DNA of 63,076 nt, taken from positions 1-63,076 of the forward strand of contig CAJTZI010000010.1 of NCBI GenBank assembly GCA_910584075.1, written 5' to 3'. The notes below the pieces were generated by a model. The model saw nothing but the letters and a program-made list of their open reading frames with translations. It did no database searches and was not told where the DNA came from. Made by a program: the position numbers and the translations under genes. The stretch comes from an uncultured Oscillibacter sp. Lineage in GTDB: Bacteria; Bacillota; Clostridia; Oscillospirales; Oscillospiraceae. Positions 27,572-35,960 of the stretch are shown here, one piece after another. Positions within the stretch are counted from its first letter, which is position 1. Every line of letters starts with the position of its first letter.

Positions 27572-28761
27572 GGCCGCACCCCCGTGATGAGGAACACCGG
27601 ATTCTGGGCTGTCAGCAGGTGGAGGGCCCCGGCGGGGCGGCAGCGGCTGACGGCAATCTGGGTGATCTCCGTCTCGTACCCCAGGGATGTGAGCCCCATC
27701 AGGGCGGTGTGCAGCGTTTCCAGGGCGATGGCGGAGACGCACACCCGCGCACGGGGGTTGACATCGTGGACGGTCTGTAAGATTCGGGGCAGTTTCCCGC
27801 CGCTGCCTCCCACGAATACCGCATCGGGGGCGGGGAGGCCGTCCAGGGCCTCCGGAGCGCGTCCCTCCACGATCCGGAGTTTCCAGGCACAAAGCAGCTT
27901 CCGGTTGGCCCGCAGCAATTCCAGGGCCTCCGGGTTTCGCTCCACGGCCCAGACTGCCTTGGACTGCAGCGCCAGCTCTACGCTGACGCCGCCGGTGCCC
28001 GCACCAATGTCCCAGCACACATCCTCCGGCCCCACGGCCAGCTTACCCAGAGCGGCGGAGCGGACCTCCTGCTTGGTGATGGGGACATTGCCCCGCAGAA
28101 AGGCACCGTCTGGGATTCCCGGGCTCCGCCGGGGAAGGATGGGGGCGGCCTCCGCCAGAAGGACGCTGAGGGGAGCATAAGTCCGGCCGGCGAACTCCGC
28201 CGCCGTGGCCCGGCTGACGCGTTCCTCCGGGTAGGAGAGGGTCTCACCGACAGTGACGGGCAGGTTTTCCAGACCCGCCTCCGCCAGCTGGCGGCACAGC
28301 TCCCCGGGACCCAGGGCGCCGCCGGTGAGAAAGCAGGCGGGCCTGCCCTGGCACACCGCCTCAACAGCGTCGCACTCCACCCCGTGGGCGGAGCGGAGGA
28401 CCCAGTCCTGCCAGGGACGGCCCAGCTTCGCCGCCAAGTGCTGCACACTGGAGATGCCGGGGAGGACCCGAACCTCAATGCCCTCTTCCGCCAGCAGGGG
28501 AAGAAGGCTCCGGGCGCCGGAGTAGAAGCCGCTGTCCCCGCTGTACAGCACGCAGGCGTTTTGACAGCCGGAGGCCAGCAGCAGTTTTATGATCTCCCGG
28601 GGGTTGACAGCGCTCTCCCGCCGGGAAGAGGGTCCCTCCGGCAGCTGGTCCAGCAGCCGTGCTGCCCCTGTCAGGAAGTCCGCCTGGGCCAGGGCCTCCT
28701 GGACCTCCGCCGTGATTGTGGCCCCTGTCCCGCAGCCCAGGCCTGCCAGTGTCACCTGCAT
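27568..28761 (-). CDS. cbiET: Bifunctional cobalt-precorrin-7 C5-methyltransferase / precorrin-6B C15-methyltransferase and decarboxylase (CbiET)
   Basis: A 397-aa fusion. Residues 1-200 are the CbiE tetrapyrrole methylase domain (LAGLGCGTGATITAEV, LYSGDSGFYSGAR, LPGISSVQHLAAKLG); residues 210-397 are CbiT, a Rossmann methyltransferase (LAVGPEDVCWDIGAGTGGVS and DAVFVGGSGGKLP). Together they methylate C5 and C15 and decarboxylate ring C. In this organism both halves are one polypeptide, as in CobL. It overlaps cbiJ by 10 nt. Confidence 0.94.
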   Translation of the reverse strand: MQVTLAGLGCGTGATITAEVQEALAQADFLTGAARLLDQLPEGPSSRRESAVNPREIIKLLLASGCQNACVLYSGDSGFYSGARSLLPLLAEEGIEVRVLPGISSVQHLAAKLGRPWQDWVLRSAHGVECDAVEAVCQGRPACFLTGGALGPGELCRQLAEAGLENLPVTVGETLSYPEERVSRATAAEFAGRTYAPLSVLLAEAAPILPRRSPGIPDGAFLRGNVPITKQEVRSAALGKLAVGPEDVCWDIGAGTGGVSVELALQSKAVWAVERNPEALELLRANRKLLCAWKLRIVEGRAPEALDGLPAPDAVFVGGSGGKLPRILQTVHDVNPRARVCVSAIALETLHTALMGLTSLGYETEITQIAVSRCRPAGALHLLTAQNPVFLITGVRP

Positions 28762-29492
28762 GATAACCCCTCCTTAATCCAGGACAGGACTGTGTCCATA
28801 TTTTCGCCGCCGCCAGCGGGGCGCTCCACCAATACCAGCCGGGCCCCGGTGTTCCGGGCGGCGGCCAGCTTCTCCTGGAAGCCGCCAGGACTGCCGCCGT
28901 CTTTGGTCACAAGCCACACAATCCGGTATTGCTCCAGCATGGCCTCGTTCAGCTTTTGTGTGAAGGGGCCCTGGAGGGCCAGGATGTTTCGGTGGGGCAG
29001 GCCCAGGGCCTCACAGGCCGCGATGCCCTCATGGGTGGGGAGAATCCGGGCATAGAGCTGCTGCGGCGGCAGCTGTGAGAACGCCGCCAGCTCTTTGGAG
29101 CCGGTGGCCAGCAGGATATTGCCGGTCCGCTCCGCCAAAAAGGCGGCGGCTCCGGCGCAGCTGGACACCCGGATTACATCCTTCGCGGAGCTCTCGGCCC
29201 GCAGGAGCCGCCGCAGGGGCGTATTGCTGTTTTCACAGGCTGCCCGCACCGCGGCGGTGACGATCTTCGCGTAGGGGTGAGTGGCGTCCACGCAGCGGTC
29301 AAAGTCCGTCAGCAGCGATTCCATGGTGCTCTGGTCCAGCCGGCCGGTCAGCACACGGACGCCGTCCAACCCCGCCAGCTCCTCGGCCCCCAGGGGTGTC
29401 GCCACGCTGACGGTGACCTCCGCCCCCAGAGCGGCGGCCCGCTCCGCCAGCACCCGGCCCTCGGTGGTGCCGCCAAAGATCAGCAGCTTCAT
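28752..29492 (-). CDS. cbiJ: Cobalt-precorrin-6A reductase CbiJ
   Basis: A 246-aa reductase of the CobK/CbiJ family. It has the nucleotide-binding start LLIFGGTTEGRVLAERAAAL, CVDATHPYAKIVTAAVRAAC, ILLATGSKELAAF and WLVTKDGGSPGGFQEKLAAA. It reduces the macrocycle of cobalt-precorrin-6A using a nicotinamide cofactor. The length is standard. It overlaps cbiH by 4 nt. Confidence 0.94.
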   Translation of the reverse strand: MKLLIFGGTTEGRVLAERAAALGAEVTVSVATPLGAEELAGLDGVRVLTGRLDQSTMESLLTDFDRCVDATHPYAKIVTAAVRAACENSNTPLRRLLRAESSAKDVIRVSSCAGAAAFLAERTGNILLATGSKELAAFSQLPPQQLYARILPTHEGIAACEALGLPHRNILALQGPFTQKLNEAMLEQYRIVWLVTKDGGSPGGFQEKLAAARNTGARLVLVERPAGGGENMDTVLSWIKEGLSCR

Positions 29493-30223
29493 TCTTTTGC
29501 CTCATAGCCCCGGGGAGTGACCATCCAGCCGTTGATCTCCCGGGTGGCGCTGCTGCCGATGAATACGGTGGTGAACATATCCACCGTCTCCTCCCGCAGT
29601 TCCGCCAGGGTCAGTACCCGGCGCTCCTGTCCCTCCCGGCCGATGTTCCGCACCCAGCCGCAGACAGTTCCCGGCGCTTTCTCCCGCAGCAGGATATCGC
29701 AGGCCCGCCGCAGGTAGTCCGCCCGTTTTTTGGAGGAGGGGTTGTAGAGGCAGATAGAAAAATCCCCCCTGGCGGCGCAGAGAAGGCGGGTTTCAATGGT
29801 CTCCCAGGGGGTCAGCAGATCCGACAGGGAGATGACGCAGAAGTCGTGCATCAGCGGAGCGCCCAGCACCGCTCCGCCGGAGAGGGCGGCAGTAGCGCCG
29901 GGAACCACCTCCACCTCCACCTCCGGAAACTCCGGGCAGAGCTGCAGCAGGGGACCGGCCATGCCGTAGACCCCGGCGTCGCCGCTGCACAGCATGGCGA
30001 CCGTCCGCCCGGAACGGGCCAGCTCCAGGCAGCGCCGGCAGCGCTCCCGCTCCCGGGTCATGGGGGTGGTGAAGACCTCCTTGTCTGGGTACAGGGGCCG
30101 CACCAGATCGATATACACCGTGTAGCCGCACAGCACCTCCGCCCGGTTCATGGCCTCCCGGGCCCGGGGCGTGATCTGGTCCGCCCCGCCGGGGCCGATG
30201 CCAACCACATACACCTTATTCAT
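29489..30223 (-). CDS. cbiH: Cobalt-precorrin-3B C17-methyltransferase CbiH
   Basis: A 244-aa tetrapyrrole methylase. VYVVGIGPGGADQITPRA is the SAM loop, VAMLCSGDAGVYGMAGPLL and VEVVPGATAALSGGAVLGAP follow, and the C-terminus has SICLYNPSSKKRADYL and TTVFIGSSATREING. It methylates C17 with ring contraction. This is the short CbiH form without a C-terminal extension. It overlaps cbiG by 8 nt. Confidence 0.95.
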   Translation of the reverse strand: MNKVYVVGIGPGGADQITPRAREAMNRAEVLCGYTVYIDLVRPLYPDKEVFTTPMTRERERCRRCLELARSGRTVAMLCSGDAGVYGMAGPLLQLCPEFPEVEVEVVPGATAALSGGAVLGAPLMHDFCVISLSDLLTPWETIETRLLCAARGDFSICLYNPSSKKRADYLRRACDILLREKAPGTVCGWVRNIGREGQERRVLTLAELREETVDMFTTVFIGSSATREINGWMVTPRGYEAKE

Positions 30224-31211
30224 CCCGCCATCTCCAATCCGGGGAGAAGGGCGCCAGGGCCGCCGCCATGGTCACGCCGTCTCCCGCCTGCTTTTTTACA
30301 ATCAGCTCTCCGCCGCTGCCGAGAACCGCGGCCCGCTCACACACGTTGTCCACCCCGGTGACGCTCCGGACGAAGCCGGAGGGGGAGAAGTCCCCCTCCA
30401 CGGCCAGAAGCGCCTGGGCGGAGAAGGTCTCAAAGGCGAGGCCGCGGCTTTGGCAGAAGGCCAGAAGTCCGGGCTCGTCCCGCTTCAAGTCAATGCTGCA
30501 CACCTTATGAAAGGCCAGCGAGTTCAGCCCGCTCCTCTCCAGAAACTCCGCAAAGGCCCGCTCCAGGGCGGCCGCAGGCGTGCCCTTCCGGCACCCCACT
30601 CCCAGCACGGCAATGGCGGGAATCAGGCGCAGGGCGTCCCCGCTCTCCCGGCGGATGGTGAGCATGGCGTCGCAGTACCGCTCCGCGGCCGGGGCCGTGT
30701 GCTCCGGCCGCCGGCCCGCGATGGGCCAGGGGCTGTAAATGCCGGCGGTCTCACCGGCGAGTACCTTGGAGGAAAAGCGGACAATGGCCTCCGGATTCTC
30801 TGCCCGGCAGTTCTGACGCTTGGCCCACTCGTCCACGGCGAAGAGTCCCCGGACGTCCGTGGCGGTGGTGATGACCGGCACCGCGCCGCACTGGGCGGCG
30901 ATCTTTCGGGCCAGGTCATTGGCCCCGCCCAGGTGGCCGCTGAGAATGGGCACCGCGAAGCGGCCCGCCTCATCCACCACCACCACCGCAGGGTCTGCGG
31001 CCTTGTGGCGGACATGGGGGGCGATGGCCCGCACGGCGATGCCAGCCGCCCCCACGAAGACCAGGGCGTCCGCCTGGGAAAAGCCGCCGGCGGTCCACTC
31101 CGCCAGACCCAGGGGCGCGCCGCACCGGGCGGCCTCACCGTCCAAGGCTTCGGCCAGCGTTTGGGCCAGTGTGAACCCGCGGTCGGTGAAGGCCAGCAGA
31201 CGGAGGGTCAT
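30216..31211 (-). CDS. cbiG: Cobalt-precorrin-5A hydrolase CbiG
   Basis: A 331-aa CbiG with both domains: the N-terminal LVFVGAAGIAVRAIAPHVRHK, VVVVDEAGRFAVPILSGHLG and NDLARKIAAQ, and the C-terminal LGVGCRKGTPAAALE. It opens the delta-lactone of cobalt-precorrin-5A and releases acetaldehyde, a hallmark of the anaerobic route. It overlaps cbiF by 4 nt. Confidence 0.95.
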   Translation of the reverse strand: MTLRLLAFTDRGFTLAQTLAEALDGEAARCGAPLGLAEWTAGGFSQADALVFVGAAGIAVRAIAPHVRHKAADPAVVVVDEAGRFAVPILSGHLGGANDLARKIAAQCGAVPVITTATDVRGLFAVDEWAKRQNCRAENPEAIVRFSSKVLAGETAGIYSPWPIAGRRPEHTAPAAERYCDAMLTIRRESGDALRLIPAIAVLGVGCRKGTPAAALERAFAEFLERSGLNSLAFHKVCSIDLKRDEPGLLAFCQSRGLAFETFSAQALLAVEGDFSPSGFVRSVTGVDNVCERAAVLGSGGELIVKKQAGDGVTMAAALAPFSPDWRWRDE

Positions 31212-31963
31212 CGGGACGCCTCACGGAATCCCGTGGCGAAGGTCGGGTCATAGAGGCTGCTGCGCTGGTAGTCCGGCTCCAGAAAGCCGCCCACCAGCAC
31301 CAGGGCCGTTTTGGAGATGCTGTTCTCCCGCCCCGCCTCCGCCAGGGTGCCCACGGTGCAGCGGACCACCCGCTCCTCCGGCCAGGTGGCCTTGTACACC
31401 AGAGCCGCCGGAGTGGCGGGGGTGTAGGCCCCTTTCAGAAGCTCCGCCTGGAGCCCCTCCAGCATCCCTGCCGAGAGAAAGACCGCCATGCTGGCCCCGT
31501 GGCGGGCCCAGGCGGCGATGGACTCCCCCTCCGGCACCGGCGTGCGCCCCGCCATACGGGTGATGACCAGCGACTGACTCACGCCGGGTAAGGTGTACTC
31601 CGCACAGGCGGCGGCCGCCGCCCCACAGAAGCTGGAGACCCCCGGCGTGTCGTCGTAGGGGATTCCCAGGGCGTCCAACGCGTCCATCTGCTCCCGGATT
31701 GCCCCGTAGAGACAGGGGTCGCCTGTGTGAAGGCGGACGGTAGTTTTTCCCGCCCGCTCCGCCGCCTCCATGACGGACAGGACCTGCTCCAATGTCATCT
31801 TTGCGCTGTTGTGGATCTCACAGCGGTCCCCGCACAGCTCCAGCAGGGCGGGGTTTACCAGACTGCCGGCGTAAATGACCACACCGGCTGTTTTCAAGAG
31901 CTCCGCGCCCCGGAGGGTGATGAGGTCCGGCGCGCCGGGCCCCGCTCCAACAAAATGGATCAT
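31208..31963 (-). CDS. cbiF: Cobalt-precorrin-4 C11-methyltransferase CbiF
   Basis: A 251-aa tetrapyrrole methylase. HFVGAGPGAPDLITLRGAEL is the N-terminal SAM loop, VVRLHTGDPCLYGAIREQMD and YDDTPGVSSFCGAAAAA form the active-site loops, and LVITRMAGRTPVPEGESI follows. It methylates C11 of cobalt-precorrin-4. The length is normal. It is 3 nt downstream of cbiL. Confidence 0.95.
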   Translation of the reverse strand: MIHFVGAGPGAPDLITLRGAELLKTAGVVIYAGSLVNPALLELCGDRCEIHNSAKMTLEQVLSVMEAAERAGKTTVRLHTGDPCLYGAIREQMDALDALGIPYDDTPGVSSFCGAAAAACAEYTLPGVSQSLVITRMAGRTPVPEGESIAAWARHGASMAVFLSAGMLEGLQAELLKGAYTPATPAALVYKATWPEERVVRCTVGTLAEAGRENSISKTALVLVGGFLEPDYQRSSLYDPTFATGFREASR

Positions 31964-31966
31964 AAT

Positions 31967-32662
31967 TTACTCCTTTACGATGACGGTGGCAAAATACCCC
32001 GTGTCCGGCCGCAGCTGTGTGAGGTCCCGGCAGACCTCCTCTGTGGGCAGGCCGCAGTCCCGGACCATGGCGGCCTGCTGCAGAAGCCCTTTTTGCCGCA
32101 GGGTCTCTACCGCCTGGGGGAGCTGCCGGCCGGATTTCATCAGCACCTTGGTTCCCGGCAGGCTCAGCTGCTCTTCCAGGGAGCCGCCGAATCCGGGAAG
32201 AATGTGAAGGGGAGAAGAGACGGTGGTGAGGCTGGTGCCCAGGCGGGCCGCCACGGCGCAGAAGCTGGGCACGCCGGGGACCATTACGGCCTCATATCCT
32301 TCCCCGGCGAGAATGTCCATCAGGTAGCCGAAGGTGGCGTAGATGGACACGTCCCCCAGGTTCAGCATGGCCGTGTCCAGCCCTGCCGCAAGATGGGCCG
32401 CAATGGCCTCCGCCGCCCGCAGGCGGGAGGCGCGGAGAACGGCGGGGTCCCGGGACATGGTGAACTCCAGGGGCAGAATGGTCTTGCCCTCCAGGGGCAT
32501 GGCGCGGCGGACGATGTCCAGGGCCAGCGTCTCACCGCTCTTTGTCCGGGGGGCCGCGATCACCGGACAGCGCTCCAAGGTCCGCAGAGCCTTGAGGGTC
32601 AGCAGCTCCGGGTCTCCGGGGCCCACGCCCACGCCGTAGAATACGCCTTTTCTCACTTCCAT
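31967..32662 (-). CDS. cbiL: Cobalt-precorrin-2 C20-methyltransferase CbiL
   Basis: A 231-aa tetrapyrrole methylase. GVFYGVGVGPGDPELLTLKA starts the fold; AAMLNLGDVSIYATFGYLMD-like (here TAMLNLGDVSIYATFGYL) and VPGVPSFCAVAARLG are the substrate loops. It methylates C20 of cobalt-factor or precorrin-2. Homology begins at 32662, with AGGAGA 11 nt upstream; the open frame further upstream is the shadow of cbiD. It overlaps cbiD by 10 nt. Confidence 0.94.
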   Translation of the reverse strand: MEVRKGVFYGVGVGPGDPELLTLKALRTLERCPVIAAPRTKSGETLALDIVRRAMPLEGKTILPLEFTMSRDPAVLRASRLRAAEAIAAHLAAGLDTAMLNLGDVSIYATFGYLMDILAGEGYEAVMVPGVPSFCAVAARLGTSLTTVSSPLHILPGFGGSLEEQLSLPGTKVLMKSGRQLPQAVETLRQKGLLQQAAMVRDCGLPTEEVCRDLTQLRPDTGYFATVIVKE

Positions 32663-33792
32663 GCGCTCACAATCTCCTTTACAGCTTCCGTCTGCCCCAG
32701 AGGGCCATATTCGTTGGAAAACAAAATGGCGCCGCTTTGACAGGCCCCGCCGGTTCGGCGGTCCAGATGGCGCTGGATGGCGGAGAGCATCCGTTCCAGT
32801 ACTGCCTCCCGCAGGCCCGCCCCGTCCAGAATGGCGATGCAGGCGTCGGAGGAGACGGCGCTCATCAGTGCGCGGCACACCTGGGTAGAGGCCCCGCACA
32901 CCGCCGCGTGGGCGCAGAACAGCTCTGTGCGGCAGCCAGCAAAACGGCTGTGGGTGTTCATGATGCCGCCGGAGAGCTTCCCCAGCTTGCCGATGTGTCC
33001 CGCCAGCAGGACAGTCTCCAAGCCGGCCCCGGCGCAGGCGTCCAGAGCATCGCCGATGAAGTTGGAGCATTTTACCACGGGCACACCACGCCGGTCCAGC
33101 CCCTGGACGCGGAGAAAGTCCAGCCCGAAGTTCCCGGGAGTGAGGATGATATGGCGGCTTCCCAGGGCCGCGGCCTGGCGGATCTCCAGGGAGACGGTGT
33201 CCGCCAGGGCTCGGAGGCTCATGGGTTCCACGATGCCGGAGGTGCCCAGGATGGAGATGCCCCCCTCAATGCCAAGCTCCGGGTTGAAGGTTCTTTTCGC
33301 CGCCTCCCGGCCGCCTGGGACGGAGACGGTAATCCGCAGGCCGCCGCCGTATCCCAGCTCACCGCACACCGCCGCCGCGGCCTCCCGAATCATCTGCCGG
33401 GGCACGCGGTTGATGGCGGCGGCTCCCACCGGCTGGTCCAGGCCGGGTTTTGTCACCCGGCCTACGCCCTCGCCGCCCTCGATGACGGTGCCGGGGGCAT
33501 CCTGCCGCTCCGCGTGGACAAAGACCAGCAGGCCGGAGGTGGCGTCGATGTCGTCCCCGCCGTCCTTGCGGACGGCGCAGGAGGCCCTGCCGTGCTCCAG
33601 GCGGCAGGCCTCCAGGGGCACCTCCACGGTGATCCCCCTGGGGGTCTCCAGGGAGACGGAGGGAGGCGGGGCGCCGGTGAGCAGCAGCCTTACGGCTCCC
33701 GCCGCCGCCAGGGCGGCACAGGTGCCGGTGGTGTAGCCGCAGCGAAGACGCCTGCCTCCGGAGAGGACATAGTGTTCAAATCCCGCGCTCAT
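32653..33792 (-). CDS. cbiD: Cobalt-precorrin-5B C1-methyltransferase CbiD
   Basis: A 379-aa CbiD, an enzyme specific to the anaerobic pathway. RCGYTTGTCAALAAAGAVRL is near the N-terminus, GGEGVGRVTKPGLDQPVGAA in the first third, INPVPRQMI-like (here INRVPRQMI) follows, and LGTSGIVEPMSLRALADTV in the middle. It adds the C1 methyl after ring opening. It overlaps the upstream ABC ATPase gene by 4 nt. Confidence 0.95.
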   Translation of the reverse strand: MSAGFEHYVLSGGRRLRCGYTTGTCAALAAAGAVRLLLTGAPPPSVSLETPRGITVEVPLEACRLEHGRASCAVRKDGGDDIDATSGLLVFVHAERQDAPGTVIEGGEGVGRVTKPGLDQPVGAAAINRVPRQMIREAAAAVCGELGYGGGLRITVSVPGGREAAKRTFNPELGIEGGISILGTSGIVEPMSLRALADTVSLEIRQAAALGSRHIILTPGNFGLDFLRVQGLDRRGVPVVKCSNFIGDALDACAGAGLETVLLAGHIGKLGKLSGGIMNTHSRFAGCRTELFCAHAAVCGASTQVCRALMSAVSSDACIAILDGAGLREAVLERMLSAIQRHLDRRTGGACQSGAILFSNEYGPLGQTEAVKEIVSAWK

Positions 33793-34880
33793 AGAAGTTT
33801 TCCCGCCTCTTCCGCCATCTCCCGCAGGAGCCGGTTTTTTTCGTTCATGGGCCCAAAGGTGGAGAGGGGGCAGAGAACCCTGGCACAGGACGCCATCCGC
33901 TCTGCCGCAAGACGGAACCCCTCGTCTGCGATGGGATTGAAGGCTGTCTCGGAGATCACCGCCGCCGCCAGGGACTTTGCCACCGGGTAATCCAGATCGT
34001 TTTCATGGAGCACCCCGGCGGCAAAGGGCACCCCCTGCCGCTGGAGGCGGCGGTACACTGGGATGCCGCTTCCCCCGCCGCCGATGACAAACACCTGTGG
34101 AATCCCGGCGGGGGGCTCCAGCTCCAGGCAGCCGAAGTCCGGGTTGTAGCTGCCCCGAACGGCGTCGTACAGCTCCAGAATGTATCCGGCTGTGAAGATC
34201 TCCTCCGGCGCCCCGCAGCGCTCAACGGCGTGATTGTGGACGCAGGCCACACAGTCGGAGACCTTCTGGGCCAGGTCCAGCTCATGGAGGCTCATGAGTA
34301 CCGCCAGATCACGGCGTCGCACCATGTCCTTCAGGATGGAGAGCAGCTCCAGCTTGTAGCGGATGTCCAGGAAGGAGGTGGGCTCGTCCAGAACAAGGAC
34401 CTCCGGCTCCTGGCACAGGGCCCGGGCCAGCAGGATGCGCTGGCGCTGTCCGTCGCTGATCTGGGAAAAATCCCGGTCCGCCAGATCCTCTCCGTGGACC
34501 AGGGCCAGGGCCTCGTCCACCTTCTCCCAGTCCGCCGCGGTCAAAAGACCCAGCTTTCCGGTGTAGGGATAGCGGCCGGTGGCGGCAACATCCCGGCAGG
34601 TCATCAGCTCCGGGTGGATCCGGTCCGTCATCAGCACGGAGAGCCGCCGGGCGACATCCAGGGCCGACATGCGGTCCATAGGGCGGCCGTCCAGGTACAC
34701 CGCGCCCCGGATGGGGGCCAGTTGGCGGATGACGCTGCGCAGGATGGTGGACTTTCCGGAGCCGTTGGGGCCGATGAGGGTCATGATCTCCCCCCGGCGC
34801 AGATGGAGGCAGATATTTTCGATCAGGGGTTGGCCGTTGTAGCCAACAGCCAGATTTTCCGTGTACAGATAGTCCGCCAT
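33789..34880 (-). CDS. ABC transporter ATP-binding protein (FecE/BtuD type) with C-terminal extension
   Basis: A 363-aa protein. Residues 1 to about 255 are a FecE/BtuD-type ATPase: Walker A GPNGSGKST, signature ISDGQRQRILLARALCQ (D in place of the first G of LSGGQ), Walker B VLVLDEPTSFLD and switch His in LMSLHELDLAQ. Residues 265-363 form an added domain with a glycine-rich strand-loop (QVFVIGGGGSGIPVYRRL), ending in a helical segment. I do not recognise the extension. The gene lies between the permease and cbiD, implying import of a metal chelate or corrinoid. The start at 34880 has AGGAGA upstream. Confidence 0.85.
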   Translation of the reverse strand: MADYLYTENLAVGYNGQPLIENICLHLRRGEIMTLIGPNGSGKSTILRSVIRQLAPIRGAVYLDGRPMDRMSALDVARRLSVLMTDRIHPELMTCRDVAATGRYPYTGKLGLLTAADWEKVDEALALVHGEDLADRDFSQISDGQRQRILLARALCQEPEVLVLDEPTSFLDIRYKLELLSILKDMVRRRDLAVLMSLHELDLAQKVSDCVACVHNHAVERCGAPEEIFTAGYILELYDAVRGSYNPDFGCLELEPPAGIPQVFVIGGGGSGIPVYRRLQRQGVPFAAGVLHENDLDYPVAKSLAAAVISETAFNPIADEGFRLAAERMASCARVLCPLSTFGPMNEKNRLLREMAEEAGKLL

Positions 34881-34915
34881 CCGGCATCTCCTCTCCGTTA
34901 TATTGGGTGTTGATA

Positions 34916-35935
34916 TTACAGGTTGGATTTGCCCCGCTGGAAGGCCATCATGTAGATGACAATCGGTGCGCCGAAGAGAGCGGTGACGGAGCTGATGCTG
35001 ACCTCCGTAGGGGCGAAGGCTGTCCGGGCGATGAGATCGCAGAACAGGCAGAACACCGCCCCCCCCAGGAAGCAGGCGGGGATGATCAAGATGGGTCTGG
35101 CGGTGCGGAAGAGGCTCTTCACCAGATGGGGTACGGCGATGCCCACAAAGGAGATGGGGCCGGCGAAGGCCGTGACGCAGGCGGAGAGAACGCTTGAGAG
35201 CAGAATCAGCGCCAGACGGAAGGCACGGATATTGACGCCCATGTTCTGGGCATATACCTCTCCCATCTGATAGGCCCCAATGGGCTTGGAGAGGAGGAAG
35301 GCCAGGGCCATGGAGACGCCCACCACCACCGCCATTACCGACACACTGTCCCAGTAGATGCCGGAGAAGCTGCCCATAGACCAGTTGTGGAGATTGACAA
35401 TGTTGGAATCCTCGGCGAAGGTGACGGCGAAGTCTGTGACGGCGGAGCAGATGTACCCGATCATTACGCCGCAGACCACCAGCATGCTCATGCGCTTCAC
35501 CCGCTGGGAGACGGCCAGGATGAACCCCATGGACAGCATGGCGCCCAGAAAGGCCGCGCCGATCAGCGCCGCCGAGCCGGCGGCAATGCCTCGGCTCAGC
35601 AGGGAGATCATGACCAGGGATACCGCCAGCTTGGCTCCGGAGGAGATGCCCAGCACAAAGGGGCCGGCGATGGGGTTTGCGAAAAAGGTCTGGAGCAGAA
35701 AGCCGGAGACGGACAGTCCGCCGCCCAAAATGATCGCGGCGCAGATTCGAGGCAGCCGCAGGGTGCGCACAATGCCGTACTCCGTGCTGCCGTCGGAGGG
35801 GCCGCAAAGGATGCGGAGGATCTCTGCCCCGGACAGAGAAACGCTGCCGGCATTGATGTTCCACACCGCCAGCGCCACTAGCAGCGCCAGCAGCAGCAGG
35901 AAGGCCCCCCAATAGCGGGAGCGGGCTTGTTTCAT
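34916..35935 (-). CDS. FecCD-family ABC transporter permease (iron/cobalamin type)
   Basis: A 339-aa permease with about nine to ten membrane helices. LSVSGFLLQTFFANPIAGPFVLGISSGA is the family signature near residue 75, LVVCGVMIGYICSAV is mid-protein, and GPISFVGIAVPHLVK is the coupling loop. It should form a homodimer with the downstream ATPase and take substrate from the upstream binding protein. It is 35 nt before the ATPase gene. Confidence 0.92.
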   Translation of the reverse strand: MKQARSRYWGAFLLLLALLVALAVWNINAGSVSLSGAEILRILCGPSDGSTEYGIVRTLRLPRICAAIILGGGLSVSGFLLQTFFANPIAGPFVLGISSGAKLAVSLVMISLLSRGIAAGSAALIGAAFLGAMLSMGFILAVSQRVKRMSMLVVCGVMIGYICSAVTDFAVTFAEDSNIVNLHNWSMGSFSGIYWDSVSVMAVVVGVSMALAFLLSKPIGAYQMGEVYAQNMGVNIRAFRLALILLSSVLSACVTAFAGPISFVGIAVPHLVKSLFRTARPILIIPACFLGGAVFCLFCDLIARTAFAPTEVSISSVTALFGAPIVIYMMAFQRGKSNL

Positions 35936-35960
35936 GGTTTCGCCTCCTCCAGGGCCTGTG

